The position numbers were made by a program, and so were the translations under genes. The notes beneath the pieces were generated by a model, which searched no databases, had not been told where the DNA came from, and saw only the letters and a list, made by a program, of their open reading frames with translations. Source: Paenibacillus urinalis (GTDB lineage Bacteria > Bacillota > Bacilli > Paenibacillales > Paenibacillaceae). Taken from it: a stretch of 64,000 nucleotides of DNA. Below, in pieces: positions 1-8,554 of this stretch; the stretch's first letter is position 1, and each line of letters begins with the position of its first letter. The DNA is taken from the NCBI RefSeq assembly GCF_028747985.1, contig NZ_CP118108.1, forward strand, positions 441,001 through 505,000, in the 5' to 3' direction.

Positions 1-518
1 AGAAGCGAGAGGGACTCACCGTTGTTGAGGGTGACATTCTTAAGCCTGAATCGGTTGCTGAAGCCGTAAAGGGACATGATGTGGTCATTAGCGCATACGG
101 TCCTGAATTCGGTAAGGAGGAAGAGCTGGTCGAGGCGGCACGTTCCCTCGTAGAGGGCATTCGAAACAGTGGAGTCCAGCGTCTGCTCGTCGTTGGAGGA
201 GCAGGCAGTCTGCTGACCGATAGCGGAGTTCCGCTGATGGAGACTCCGGAATTCCCGGAAGAGGTTAGACCGCTGGCGCTCGCACATCGGGATGCATTTC
301 ATATTTACGAGGAGTCCGACTTGGACTGGACTTATTTGAGTCCGGCAGCAACGATCGAACCTGGACGCCGTACAGGCAATTTCCGAATTGGCACAGATCG
401 TCTGATCCTGGATGAAGCAGGGCAGAGCCGTATATCGGTCGAAGATTATGCAGCGGCTATGGTGGATGAAGCGGATGATCCGTATTTCAGCGGGTCCCGA
501 TTTACCGTGGCTTATTAG
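1..518 (+). CDS. NAD(P)H-binding family protein, 5' end cut off by the window
   Basis: This is the C-terminal part of a Rossmann-fold NAD(P)-binding protein of the atypical SDR / NmrA-like group, which includes small NADH-flavin reductase and epimerase-like proteins. The reading frame is open from base 3 with no start, so the dinucleotide-binding Gly motif lies outside the window. Visible parts are the strand ending in DVVISAYGP, the conserved LLVVGGAGSL strand-turn, and the DLDWTYLSPAATIEPG segment typical of this group, followed by a short C-terminal domain ending FTVAY. The substrate cannot be read from sequence. The next gene starts 67 bases downstream with its own ribosome binding site. 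Confidence 0.8.
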   Translation, partial: KREGLTVVEGDILKPESVAEAVKGHDVVISAYGPEFGKEEELVEAARSLVEGIRNSGVQRLLVVGGAGSLLTDSGVPLMETPEFPEEVRPLALAHRDAFHIYEESDLDWTYLSPAATIEPGRRTGNFRIGTDRLILDEAGQSRISVEDYAAAMVDEADDPYFSGSRFTVAY

Positions 519-585
519 AAGAGAATTCATCTTAGCGAGCGAGGGATCTATCTCTCGCTCTTTTTGATAGGAGGGGCTGGACAAG

Positions 586-2259
586 ATGTATGTTGTAACC
601 GCGAAGCAGATGCGTGAGCTTGATCACATCGTAATTGAGAAGATCGGCGTTCCTTCGGCAAGCCTGATGGAGAATGCAGGCAAGGCGCTCGCCGAAGAAG
701 TGGTGAAGCTGTGCCGTGAAGAGCAGAATGGGCGAATAGAACGAGGAACACCGCGGGACCCGCTGCAGGAAGATGAGAATAACAATCGCAGGGCATTTGA
801 GGAGTGGCGTGGTGTGAGAGGTACGATTCGTGCCGAGGAGACATTACGCATCAAAGACCGAAGCCAGGAACATTGGTTTATACTCATTGGAAAAGGAAAT
901 AACGGCGGAGATGGGCTCGTGTGTGCCCGGCATTTGCAAGAGGCGGGTATCAAAGTAACGATTGTTTATGCTGTTCCGCCTTCAGCACTGGAGCAGGATG
1001 CTGCACTTCAAAGAGACGCGGCAACGGCATATAGGATTCCGGCAGTCGTATATAGCGAGAAGGAGCCGCTGTCATTTCATGGCATTACCGGTATTGTAGA
1101 TGCGCTGCTGGGTACTGGAAGCAACGGTGCGCCGCGCAAGGCTTATGCAGCCTTGATCCGTGAGGCTAATGAGAGCGGGCTCCCTATTGTCTCCGCTGAT
1201 ATTCCAAGCGGTTTAAATGCAGATACGGGAGAGCTCTATGAGCCTCATATCCGGGCAGAGATGACGGTGTGCTTCGGGTTGTTAAAACGCGGATTGACTC
1301 AGTATCCCGGTGCAGAGGCAGCAGGCCGCGTCAAAGTGCGATCCATTGGAATCCCTCCTAAGCTCGCAGCGGATCAGGGCATATCTGTACAAGTCCTTAC
1401 AGAAGAAGTGCTGGAAGGGACGCTTGGAATGGATCTGGCGCTCCGAAGATCAGGCGAAGGGCATAAGGGAACCTATGGACATGTGCTGCTTACTGCCGGG
1501 ACACTTGCCATGAGCGGGGCCGGGCTTCTGAGTGCACGTGCATCGCTCCGGTCAGGCTGCGGTCTTGCCACTTGGGCGCTGCCTTACGAGCTGATGCCGC
1601 ATGTCATCGGCAAGGTGCCTGAGCTGATGCTCGCCGATGCGGTGAGCGGAAATGACGGGCTGTGGACGGAAGAGTCAGCAGAGCGAGTTATACAGCTCGC
1701 GGAGGGCAAGGATGTGCTGGCCATCGGGCCGGGACTTGGGCGCTTTGAAGGAGATACAGGGTGGCTTCGCCGCATTGTTGAAGCATGTGATGTACCTATT
1801 GTACTTGATGCTGATGCACTCAATATGGTCGCAGCAGGAGGGGAAGATTTCTTCTTGGGGATGAACCGGACTGCACCGCTCATTCTGACGCCGCATCCGG
1901 GGGAGATGGCTCGTTTGATGGGGATATCCACGAAGGACGTCCAGCGAGACCGGATCACCCATGCGGCGGCATATGCAGAGAAGACGGGCGTTATCCTTGT
2001 ACTCAAGGGCTCGCGCACGGTCATTGCTGCTCCTTCAGGCAGCACCTATATTAACCTGACCGGACATCCCGGTATGGGAACCGGCGGTGCAGGGGACGTG
2101 CTGACCGGCATTATAGCGGGTCTATTGGCTCAGGGATGGAGCGCTGAGCAGGCAGCAGCATACGGTGTATATCTGCATGGACTCTCCGGAGAACGTGCTG
2201 CATACAAGCGGCATCATCCGGGAGGCATTATTGCCGGCGACATTATTGACGCATTGTAA
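586..2259 (+). CDS. nnr: Bifunctional NAD(P)H-hydrate epimerase / ADP-dependent NAD(P)H-hydrate dehydratase
   Basis: This enzyme repairs hydrated NADH and NADPH. The N-terminal epimerase domain (about residues 1-265) interconverts R and S hydrates; the C-terminal kinase-like dehydratase domain (about 275-557) removes water using ADP. Visible features are a YVVTAKQMRELD start, GKGNNGGDGLVCARHL for the epimerase nucleotide loop, and in the C-terminal half KGTYGHVLLTAG, LTPHPGEMARL and the GTGGAGDVLTGIIAG signature with its catalytic Asp. A stretch at roughly residues 47-93, rich in charged residues and Asn, separates the first helix from the following strand; compact family members have only a short loop there. 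The start follows a GATAGGAGGGG site. A strong terminator follows. Confidence 0.93.
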   Translation: MYVVTAKQMRELDHIVIEKIGVPSASLMENAGKALAEEVVKLCREEQNGRIERGTPRDPLQEDENNNRRAFEEWRGVRGTIRAEETLRIKDRSQEHWFILIGKGNNGGDGLVCARHLQEAGIKVTIVYAVPPSALEQDAALQRDAATAYRIPAVVYSEKEPLSFHGITGIVDALLGTGSNGAPRKAYAALIREANESGLPIVSADIPSGLNADTGELYEPHIRAEMTVCFGLLKRGLTQYPGAEAAGRVKVRSIGIPPKLAADQGISVQVLTEEVLEGTLGMDLALRRSGEGHKGTYGHVLLTAGTLAMSGAGLLSARASLRSGCGLATWALPYELMPHVIGKVPELMLADAVSGNDGLWTEESAERVIQLAEGKDVLAIGPGLGRFEGDTGWLRRIVEACDVPIVLDADALNMVAAGGEDFFLGMNRTAPLILTPHPGEMARLMGISTKDVQRDRITHAAAYAEKTGVILVLKGSRTVIAAPSGSTYINLTGHPGMGTGGAGDVLTGIIAGLLAQGWSAEQAAAYGVYLHGLSGERAAYKRHHPGGIIAGDIIDAL

Positions 2260-2323
2260 TACAGCGTATTGGCAAGGAGCCGCCGGTAAGGCGTCTGCAC
2301 ACAGATTTACAAGTCAAATTTAA

Positions 2324-2348
2324 GGACACGCAGAAGCGTGTCCTTTTT
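2324..2348 (+). terminator. Rho-independent terminator after nnr
   Basis: A perfect 7-bp stem GGACACG/CGTGTCC with a 6-base loop, followed directly by a T run. It closes the nnr transcript. Confidence 0.85.
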
Positions 2349-2385
2349 ACGTTTAGTATTGGAGTAAATCTTGACGACCAGGAAC

Positions 2386-2832
2386 TTAGAAGGAATAATA
2401 CGTCAGCCCATACTCCATCAAAAAAGAACGAACGAGCAGTCTGGAACTGATAACAGGATGCAGCTCTTCATCCGCGTCCTGCATCATTTGCAGATCTGCG
2501 AGTGCTTCCTCGGCTATTCGGGTTCGTTCCATTCCCCATTCCTGTTCATGATCTGCAACGCAGAGCTTGGCCTGCTCCACGGTCAGCTCCTTCAGGATGG
2601 CAAACACAGAGATCCATGGAATCAGATCCCCGGGAGCACTCTCCTGTGGCAGCTCAAATTCAGCAAAGCCGTGTGCTGTCCCGCAGGTTATTTTAAACAA
2701 TCCGCAGTAATGATATTTCTCCTCTGTCAAATAAGGAAGCCGGCGTGAATCATAGCGTATGATTTCCATCGAGCTGATCGCATCCGTTGTATAAGCAGGT
2801 ACTGAATTATTCCCCATATAGGCGAGTGCCAC
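2386..2832 (-). CDS. Hypothetical protein, 148 residues
   Basis: I do not recognise a family. The protein is soluble, without signal peptide or membrane segment. It begins with a GTG codon at 2830-2832, placed 10 bases after a GGAGG site, which supports translation. The sequence is acidic, contains HYCGLFKITCGTAHGF in the centre and a helical second half. It ends convergently toward nnr. It probably has its own transcript, since the neighbour on the same side (the kdp leader) points the other way. No function is proposed. Confidence 0.65.
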   Translation of the reverse strand: MALAYMGNNSVPAYTTDAISSMEIIRYDSRRLPYLTEEKYHYCGLFKITCGTAHGFAEFELPQESAPGDLIPWISVFAILKELTVEQAKLCVADHEQEWGMERTRIAEEALADLQMMQDADEELHPVISSRLLVRSFLMEYGLTYYSF

Positions 2833-3141
2833 GAGTATTCATCCTCCATTAATCATCCTCATTATTATGTTGATCATCATATAGCAAATGTCACAGACGA
2901 GTAAAATGATCCTTGTTCTAAAAAAACCGGTTTTTCAGCAAATCGGACGAAATGGATGAAAGTAAGCGGTTAATTAAGGGCCAATCTCGACCGATCGGAC
3001 CTATATCTATCGTTGTCAGCTTCTTGCGCAAAAAGCAAGGAAAGTGGAGTTAGAGAGAGGAACGAAGAGGAAAATAAAGATAACAATCCGCTATGCGAAG
3101 TCAATGATTCGAAATTCGTCTTATATGAGGAGCGGACTTTC
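2833..3141. other. Intergenic region upstream of the kdp promoter
   Basis: About 310 bases without a convincing gene. It contains an exact palindrome AAAAACCGGTTTTT at 2922-2935, which could be an operator or a weak bidirectional hairpin. A 66-codon open frame starting at 3013 has no ribosome binding site and overlaps the kdp promoter, so I do not call it. Confidence 0.5.
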
Positions 3142-3170
3142 TTTACAGCACATTCGGTCAGGATTATGAT
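3142..3170 (+). promoter_or_regulatory. Predicted sigma-A promoter of the kdp leader
   Basis: TTTACA at 3142-3147 and TATGAT at 3165-3170 are separated by exactly 17 bases, each matching five of six consensus positions. The start point would lie near 3177, about 30 bases before the riboswitch. Confidence 0.65.
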
Positions 3171-3206
3171 TCTTGGCATAAAAGCTTTCGCCATACAATT
3201 TCATAC

Positions 3207-3358
3207 CGCTTAATCCTTTGATGAATGAAAAGGAGCGGGGGAACCAGTGAGGTTTGCTATGCAGGCTTCGAGGGGTGAATCCTGAAGAGCACACCATATG
3301 TGCTTAGTACAGGTAGGGCGACTCTCACGCCCGAATCCGACAGCTAACCTCGTCAGCG
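3207..3358 (+). promoter_or_regulatory. c-di-AMP riboswitch (ydaO/yuaA class) controlling the kdp operon
   Basis: The conserved blocks of the ydaO class occur in order: CGCTTAATCC at the 5' stem, GAGCGGGGGAACCA, GGGGTGAATCCTGAAGAG, GGTAGGGCGACTCTCACGCC, then CCGAATCCGACAGCTAACC and CGTCAGCG closing the first stem. This class binds cyclic di-AMP and normally switches expression off at high ligand. A strong terminator follows at 3427, as expected for an off-switch. Cyclic di-AMP reports potassium sufficiency in Firmicutes, so this places the high-affinity potassium pump under direct control by that signal. Confidence 0.95.
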
Positions 3359-3426
3359 TATCTAGAGAGACTTTCTTATATCCGAGCTCTTAAGTGGCAG
3401 CGGCTTGTTCCCGCCTGCCTACGAAT

Positions 3427-3471
3427 AAGAAGCTGCGCGAGAGAGATTTCTCTTGCTCGGCTTCTTTTTAT
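3427..3471 (+). terminator. Terminator in the expression platform of the c-di-AMP riboswitch
   Basis: AAGAAGC at 3427-3433 pairs with GCTTCTT at 3460-3466. An internal GAGAGA/TCTC arm extends the hairpin and a T-rich tail follows. It lies between riboswitch and first gene, so it is most likely the regulated terminator. Confidence 0.85.
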
Positions 3472-3508
3472 TGCCGGATGAAGGGAGAAACAGGAGGGGA
3501 ATGCACAA

Positions 3509-3904
3509 ATGTCCGTTGATGACGATGACGTCATAATTGTTGCAGCTGGGGGTAAGCCGGGCAGATCCTTTATAAAGACCCTGCTCATGAAGGGTTTGCC
3601 GTTTGCCATCTTGGTCAGCTCTGAGCATGAGCGTAAAGAAATGCAAAGGCTCTATGTGGAACCGGTCATTCAAGTGGATTCTTTCGAACAGGCACCTGAG
3701 CCCCCTGATTTCCACGTAGGTCACGTATTTCTGTTCGAGGAGAGTCTGCCCGTGTGCTGTAAGTACATCCAAGTCTGCCGGTCATGGACCTGTAAGCCAA
3801 TCTATGTCATTACAGAGCGAAGCAAGCCGCGGCTCATCTACAGAGGGCTTGGTGCAACACATGTCATCTACAGCCGCGGCAGCGACTGCTCTTTCTTACT
3901 CTAA
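3509..3904 (+). CDS. Rossmann-like hypothetical protein, first gene of the kdp operon
   Basis: A 131-residue soluble protein whose N-terminus reads as beta-alpha-beta: the VIIVAAGGKPGRSFIKTLL segment followed by FAILVSS and a second strand ending QVDSF. This resembles the first half of NAD-binding or NmrA/TrkA-N-like folds but is too short for a complete domain. It starts 8 bases after an AGGAGGGG site and directly follows the riboswitch terminator, so it is co-regulated with kdpFABC. Its stop is 26 bases before the next small gene. I know of no assigned role; a regulatory or sensing part in potassium uptake is only inferred from position. Confidence 0.75.
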   Translation: MSVDDDDVIIVAAGGKPGRSFIKTLLMKGLPFAILVSSEHERKEMQRLYVEPVIQVDSFEQAPEPPDFHVGHVFLFEESLPVCCKYIQVCRSWTCKPIYVITERSKPRLIYRGLGATHVIYSRGSDCSFLL

Positions 3905-3929
3905 ACCGGAATCGGGAGGTGCTAAACCA

Positions 3930-4037
3930 ATGCTGGATTTTATCATGATCGTATTGATCAGCTTGTTGACGCTTATTTCAATCGGAGTTATCAAAGGCTC
4001 AGACTTAATCACCTCGGAAGGGAGTGAACAAAAATGA
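3930..4037 (+). CDS. Small single-span membrane protein, KdpF-like in size
   Basis: A 35-residue peptide preceded by a GGGAGGTG ribosome binding site. It is nearly all one hydrophobic helix (residues 4-21, rich in Ile and Leu) with a charged tail KGSDLITSEGSEQK. Its stop codon overlaps the kdpF start as ATGA, indicating translational coupling. It lacks the NPEKF end of KdpF, so it is not simply a second kdpF. It may be an additional small subunit or stabiliser of the pump; this is inference from size, topology and coupling. Confidence 0.7.
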   Translation: MLDFIMIVLISLLTLISIGVIKGSDLITSEGSEQK

Positions 4038-4114
4038 TGTGGGTGCTGCTTGCTATTGCAGCTGCTGTATTCATTTATTTGGTCTACGCACTGCTTAACC
4101 CAGAGAAATTTTGA
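4034..4114 (+). CDS. kdpF: Potassium-transporting ATPase small subunit KdpF
   Basis: A 26-residue peptide with one membrane helix ending in YLVYALLNPEKF, the characteristic KdpF signature. In the Kdp pump this peptide sits on KdpA and stabilises the complex. It is too short for most gene callers. It overlaps the preceding small membrane gene by four bases (ATGA) and lies 72 bases upstream of kdpA. The double Met start leaves a one-codon uncertainty. Confidence 0.9.
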   Translation: MMWVLLAIAAAVFIYLVYALLNPEKF

Positions 4115-4186
4115 GACAGAACAAAGAACTAGATTCATTTAACAATGAATAAACGACATTCACTAACAGGAGGCTGATAAGTCGAT

Positions 4187-5857
4187 ATGTTAACCGTTAT
4201 ATCCATCTGTGTGACCCTCGCGGTCGTGCTCCTGCTGGCTCGCCCTGCAGGTCTATATATTGCAAGTGCATTCCGTTATGAACCAACCCGGATCGATCCG
4301 TGGTTCAAATGGATAGAGAGACCCCTCTATGCTGTCAGCGGCATCAAGGAGACGAATCAAACCTGGAAGCAGTACGCAGCTTCCTTTGTCATCAGTAACA
4401 CGGTCATGATTGTACTCGTCTATCTGATCTTTCGGATACAGGCCCATCTGCCGCTGAATCCAAGCGGTGTAGCAGGTATGGAGCCGACGCTTGCTTTTAA
4501 TACGTCGATTAGCTTCATGACCAATACGAATCTGCAGCATTACAGCGGGGAATCTGGTCTCAGCTATTTATCACAGATGATCGCCATTGTGTTCATGATG
4601 TTTACTGCTCCGGCCTCGGCCTTTGCGGTGGCGATCGCATTTATTAGAGGACTTACAGGCAAGCCGCTCGGTAACTTCTTCGTAGATGTCGTGCGAAGTA
4701 TAACAAGGGTATTGCTTCCTGTCGCTATTGTCTCCGCTATTCTGTTTATTGCTGCTGGTGTTCCACAGACGTTAAAAGCAACAGCAGCCGTAACGACGCT
4801 TGAGGGTGGTGTTCAGGAAATTGCGAGAGGTCCAGTAGGTTCCTTCCTGTCCATTAAACAGGTGGGGAATAACGGCGGTGGATTTTTCGGAGTAAACTCG
4901 GCTCATCCGTTTGAGAATCCTAATGGATTCACGAACCTGCTGCAGATGGTGCTGATGCTTCTGTTCCCGGTCTCCCTGCCCTTCGCATATGGCAAGATGG
5001 TGGGGAACAAGAAGCAAGGGCGTGTCCTGTTCGTCTCGATGGCGATCATGTTTCTCGTGCTGATGGGGGTATCACTTGGTGCTGAAACGAACGGTAACCC
5101 TGCGATGGAGGCTGTAGGAGTTCAGCAGGAAGGCGGCAGTATGGAGGGGAAGGAAGCCCGCTTCGGTGTGGCCTTGTCATCTCTGTATTCGGTCGTAACG
5201 ACCGCTTCCGAGACAGGAGCAGTTAACACGATGCATGATACGCTGACACCGCTTGGCGGTCTTGTCACTTTGGCTAATATGATGCTGAACACGGTGTTCG
5301 GCGGTATGGGAGCCGGCTTCCTGAATGTGCTCATGTACGCACTCATTGCTGTCTTTTTATCCGGTCTGATGGTGGGACGCACTCCGGAATTTCTCGGCAA
5401 GAAGCTGGAAGGCAAAGAGATTAAGCTGATTGCAATCAGCCTGCTGATTCAGCCGCTGCTTATTCTGGCTCCTACAGCTTTGGCACTGTTCACCAATGCG
5501 GACACGATATCGAATCCCGGATACCATGGTCTGTCGCAGGTGCTGTATGAGTACACTTCATCGGCTGCCAATAATGGCTCCGGATTTGAAGGCTTAGGAG
5601 ATGCTACACCGTTCTGGAACATTTCGACCGGAATTGTCATGTACTTGGGCAGATATCTGTCGATTGTACTGCTGCTTGCGGTTGCAGGATCACTGGCTGT
5701 GAAGAAGAGCATCCCTGTGAGCTCAGGTACATTTAGGACGGACACCTATTTGTTTGCCGCGGTCTTTGTCGGTACCGTGCTGATTGTAGGGGCACTAACT
5801 TATCTCCCGGCGATGGTGCTTGGACCGATCGTAGAGCATTTGACGCTGAGCAGATAG
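4187..5857 (+). CDS. kdpA: Potassium-transporting ATPase potassium-binding subunit KdpA
   Basis: The 556-residue, ten-helix channel-like subunit that selects potassium for the high-affinity Kdp pump. The repeated pore and selectivity segments are visible: the SFMTNTNLQHYSGE region, VGNNGGGFFGVNSAHPFENP, a TTASETGAVN segment and EYTSSAANNGSGFEGL. Length and order match the family. The start follows AGGAGGC. kdpB follows after 60 bases. Expression should be governed by the upstream c-di-AMP riboswitch. Confidence 0.97.
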   Translation: MLTVISICVTLAVVLLLARPAGLYIASAFRYEPTRIDPWFKWIERPLYAVSGIKETNQTWKQYAASFVISNTVMIVLVYLIFRIQAHLPLNPSGVAGMEPTLAFNTSISFMTNTNLQHYSGESGLSYLSQMIAIVFMMFTAPASAFAVAIAFIRGLTGKPLGNFFVDVVRSITRVLLPVAIVSAILFIAAGVPQTLKATAAVTTLEGGVQEIARGPVGSFLSIKQVGNNGGGFFGVNSAHPFENPNGFTNLLQMVLMLLFPVSLPFAYGKMVGNKKQGRVLFVSMAIMFLVLMGVSLGAETNGNPAMEAVGVQQEGGSMEGKEARFGVALSSLYSVVTTASETGAVNTMHDTLTPLGGLVTLANMMLNTVFGGMGAGFLNVLMYALIAVFLSGLMVGRTPEFLGKKLEGKEIKLIAISLLIQPLLILAPTALALFTNADTISNPGYHGLSQVLYEYTSSAANNGSGFEGLGDATPFWNISTGIVMYLGRYLSIVLLLAVAGSLAVKKSIPVSSGTFRTDTYLFAAVFVGTVLIVGALTYLPAMVLGPIVEHLTLSR

Positions 5858-5917
5858 TGTAGGGACGATTTTCATAAAAAAGTTGAAGCTCTTATTTGAA
5901 TGGAGGAACGATCGTCA

Positions 5918-7942
5918 ATGGGACAAAAGAAATCAATGCTGAACAAGAAGCTCGTGCAGAGAGCGATGCTTGAAGCTGTCTATAAATTGAACCCGAAGTT
6001 AATGCTGCAAAATCCGATCATGTTCGTCGTCGAAGTGGGTATGGTGATCACGTTTCTGTTGACCCTGTTTCCGAATCTTCTCGGTACGGATGGCTCACGG
6101 GGATTTAATCTGACCGTCACAGTGATCCTGCTGATTACTGTCTGGTTCGCCAATTTTGCGGAGGCGCTTGCTGAGGGCCGGGGGAAGGCACAGGCCGATA
6201 GTCTGAAGCAGACCAAGCAGGACATTTCAGCAAACAAGGTGGCTGGCGATCACATCAAGGTGGTCTCCTCCTCAGAGCTCCGTAAAGGCGATGTCGTATT
6301 TGTAAGAGAAGGTGAGCTGATACCGGGTGATGGTGAGGTTATTGAAGGACTTGCTTCCGTCGATGAATCGGCGATTACGGGAGAGTCGGCACCGGTCATT
6401 AAGGAGGCTGGCGGAGATTTCAGCTCGGTGACAGGCGGCACAAGGGTTGTCAGTGACCAGATCAAGGTCCGGATTACGAGTGACCCGGGAGAGTCGTTCC
6501 TTGACCGGATGATCTCCCTGGTGGAAGGTGCCAAGCGGCAGAAGACACCGAATGAAATCGCGTTAAACACCGTACTGATGAGCCTTACGATTATTTTCCT
6601 GCTCGTTGTTGTTACGCTTCCGTTTTATGCGGGTTATCTGGAAATCCAGCTGGAAATCCCAATCCTTATCGCTTTGCTGGTTTGTCTGATTCCGACGACC
6701 ATCGGCGGTCTGCTGTCTGCTATTGGGATTGCAGGTATGGACCGAGTTACTCAGTTTAATGTGCTGGCGATGTCTGGTAAGGCAGTTGAAGCTTCTGGGG
6801 ATGTGAGCACCATTATATTGGATAAGACGGGGACGATCACTTATGGGAACCGAATGGCAAGTGAATTTGTGCCGGTTGGAGAAGAGACACAGCAATCGCT
6901 AGTGTACTGGTCGGCTGTCAGCTCAGTCAAGGATGAGACGCCGGAAGGGCGATCGGTGCTGGAGCTCATGAAGAAGATGTCGATTACGATGGATGAAAAT
7001 GCGGCCGAAGGGGAGTTCGTACCTTTTAGGGCGGAGACAAGAATGAGTGGGCTGGATCTTCCTGATGGAAGACGGGTACGAAAGGGCGCAGTGGATTCTA
7101 TTAAAAAATGGGTGAAGGAGCAAGGAGGCAGCATCCCGTCGAACCTTGATACGAACAGTGATGCCATTGCAACAGCCGGTGGGACCCCGCTCGCAGTTGC
7201 AGTCGACAGTAAAATCTACGGACTGATCTATCTGAAGGATACGGTCAAGCCGGGGATGAAGGAGCGCTTTGATCAGATGCGTGAGATGGGGATCAAGACC
7301 ATCATGTGTACAGGTGACAATCCGCTGACCGCAGCAACCATCGCCAGAGAGGCCGGAGTGGATGATTACATTGCGGAAAGTACCCCAGAGGATAAGATTG
7401 CGGTGATTCGACGAGAGCAGGCGGAAGGCAAGCTCGTCGCGATGACTGGAGACGGAACGAATGACGCACCGGCCTTGGCCCAAGCGGATGTAGGGATAGC
7501 GATGAACAGTGGTACGGTTGCTGCTAAGGAGGCGGCCAATATGGTTGATCTTGATTCTGATCCCTCCAAGATTATTGAGGTGGTCGCGATCGGGAAGCAG
7601 CTGCTGATGACACGGGGAGCGCTGACGACGTTCAGTATCGCGAATGATATCGCCAAGTATTTTGCCATTATTCCGGCGATGTTCATGCTGGCTATTCCTC
7701 AGCTTGAAGCACTCAACGTCATGAAGCTGGGCTCACCGTCATCTGCCATCCTGTCTGCGCTTATATTTAATGCGATTATCATTCCGCTGCTGATTCCGCT
7801 GGCGATGAGGGGGATTCGGTATAAACCCATGAGCACGGCAGGCCTGCTTCGCCAGAATCTGCTGATCTATGGCATCGGCGGCGTAATTGCTCCGTTTATC
7901 GGCATCAAAATAATTGACTTGATTGTACACATTTGGGTATAG
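5918..7942 (+). CDS. kdpB: Potassium-transporting ATPase ATP-binding subunit KdpB
   Basis: The P-type ATPase that energises potassium uptake. With the start used here (674 residues) the phosphorylated Asp is near residue 302 in DKTGTIT. Other motifs are AITGESAPV in the actuator domain, the TGDN segment and [12 protein letters not shown] of the hinge, all typical. An ATG at 5900 is in frame, but it has no ribosome binding site and the GGAGG for the second ATG (5918) lies within its first codons; I therefore prefer 5918. kdpC follows after 15 bases. Confidence 0.97.
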   Translation: MGQKKSMLNKKLVQRAMLEAVYKLNPKLMLQNPIMFVVEVGMVITFLLTLFPNLLGTDGSRGFNLTVTVILLITVWFANFAEALAEGRGKAQADSLKQTKQDISANKVAGDHIKVVSSSELRKGDVVFVREGELIPGDGEVIEGLASVDESAITGESAPVIKEAGGDFSSVTGGTRVVSDQIKVRITSDPGESFLDRMISLVEGAKRQKTPNEIALNTVLMSLTIIFLLVVVTLPFYAGYLEIQLEIPILIALLVCLIPTTIGGLLSAIGIAGMDRVTQFNVLAMSGKAVEASGDVSTIILDKTGTITYGNRMASEFVPVGEETQQSLVYWSAVSSVKDETPEGRSVLELMKKMSITMDENAAEGEFVPFRAETRMSGLDLPDGRRVRKGAVDSIKKWVKEQGGSIPSNLDTNSDAIATAGGTPLAVAVDSKIYGLIYLKDTVKPGMKERFDQMREMGIKTIMCTGDNPLTAATIAREAGVDDYIAESTPEDKIAVIRREQAEGKLVAMTGDGTNDAPALAQADVGIAMNSGTVAAKEAANMVDLDSDPSKIIEVVAIGKQLLMTRGALTTFSIANDIAKYFAIIPAMFMLAIPQLEALNVMKLGSPSSAILSALIFNAIIIPLLIPLAMRGIRYKPMSTAGLLRQNLLIYGIGGVIAPFIGIKIIDLIVHIWV

Positions 7943-7957
7943 GAGGAAGATACAGAT

Positions 7958-8533
7958 ATGCAAGTATGGACGATATCACTGAGGGTAAGCCTTGCGCTGC
8001 TGCTGCTGCTTGGACTGGGCTACAATCTGCTGGTCACCGGCATCGCACAATTCACCATGCCGCATCAGGCGAATGGCAGTCTGATCTACAATGAGCAGCA
8101 AGAGCCGATCGGTTCAGAGCTGATTGGGCAGCAGTTTACAGAGCCCGCGTATTTTCATGGAAGAGTATCCAGCATCGAGTATAATGCAGCAGGCTCGGGC
8201 TCGGGCAACTATGCTCCTTCAAATCCCGATTTACTTGCTCGTATGGAAGCCTCCATACAAGAGTGGCAGAAGGAGAACCCCGAAGTCCCTATAAGCCAGC
8301 TGCCCGCAGATCTTATCACGAATTCAGGCTCGGGGCTTGATCCACATATTAGTCCAGAGGCGGCAAGAGTGCAAATTCCACGAATCCATGCTGAAACCGG
8401 CATCTCCGAGGAAGAGCTTATGCAGATGGTTGACCAGCATACCAAGGGCAGACAATTCGGTTTCCTGGGAGAGCCTGTCGTTAGTGTCCTGGAACTTAAT
8501 CTAGAGCTTCAATCGAAGTTTACAATTCAGTAA
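7958..8533 (+). CDS. kdpC: Potassium-transporting ATPase subunit KdpC
   Basis: A 191-residue periplasm-type subunit with one N-terminal membrane helix. The characteristic [26 protein letters not shown]-like element (here [10 protein letters not shown], Ser-Gly instead of Ser-Asn), [14 protein letters not shown] and VLELNLEL are present. KdpC binds KdpB and raises nucleotide affinity. AGGAGGAAG lies upstream, 15 bases after kdpB. The next gene is a KdpD-related protein, 21-57 bases downstream depending on its start. Confidence 0.96.
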   Translation: MQVWTISLRVSLALLLLLGLGYNLLVTGIAQFTMPHQANGSLIYNEQQEPIGSELIGQQFTEPAYFHGRVSSIEYNAAGSGSGNYAPSNPDLLARMEASIQEWQKENPEVPISQLPADLITNSGSGLDPHISPEAARVQIPRIHAETGISEEELMQMVDQHTKGRQFGFLGEPVVSVLELNLELQSKFTIQ

Positions 8534-8554
8534 AGGCGGCAGGAGGGGAGCTGA

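Noticed and set aside
3013..3213. A 66-codon open frame before the kdp riboswitch
   Set aside because: No ribosome binding site, and it overlaps the predicted promoter and the riboswitch start.
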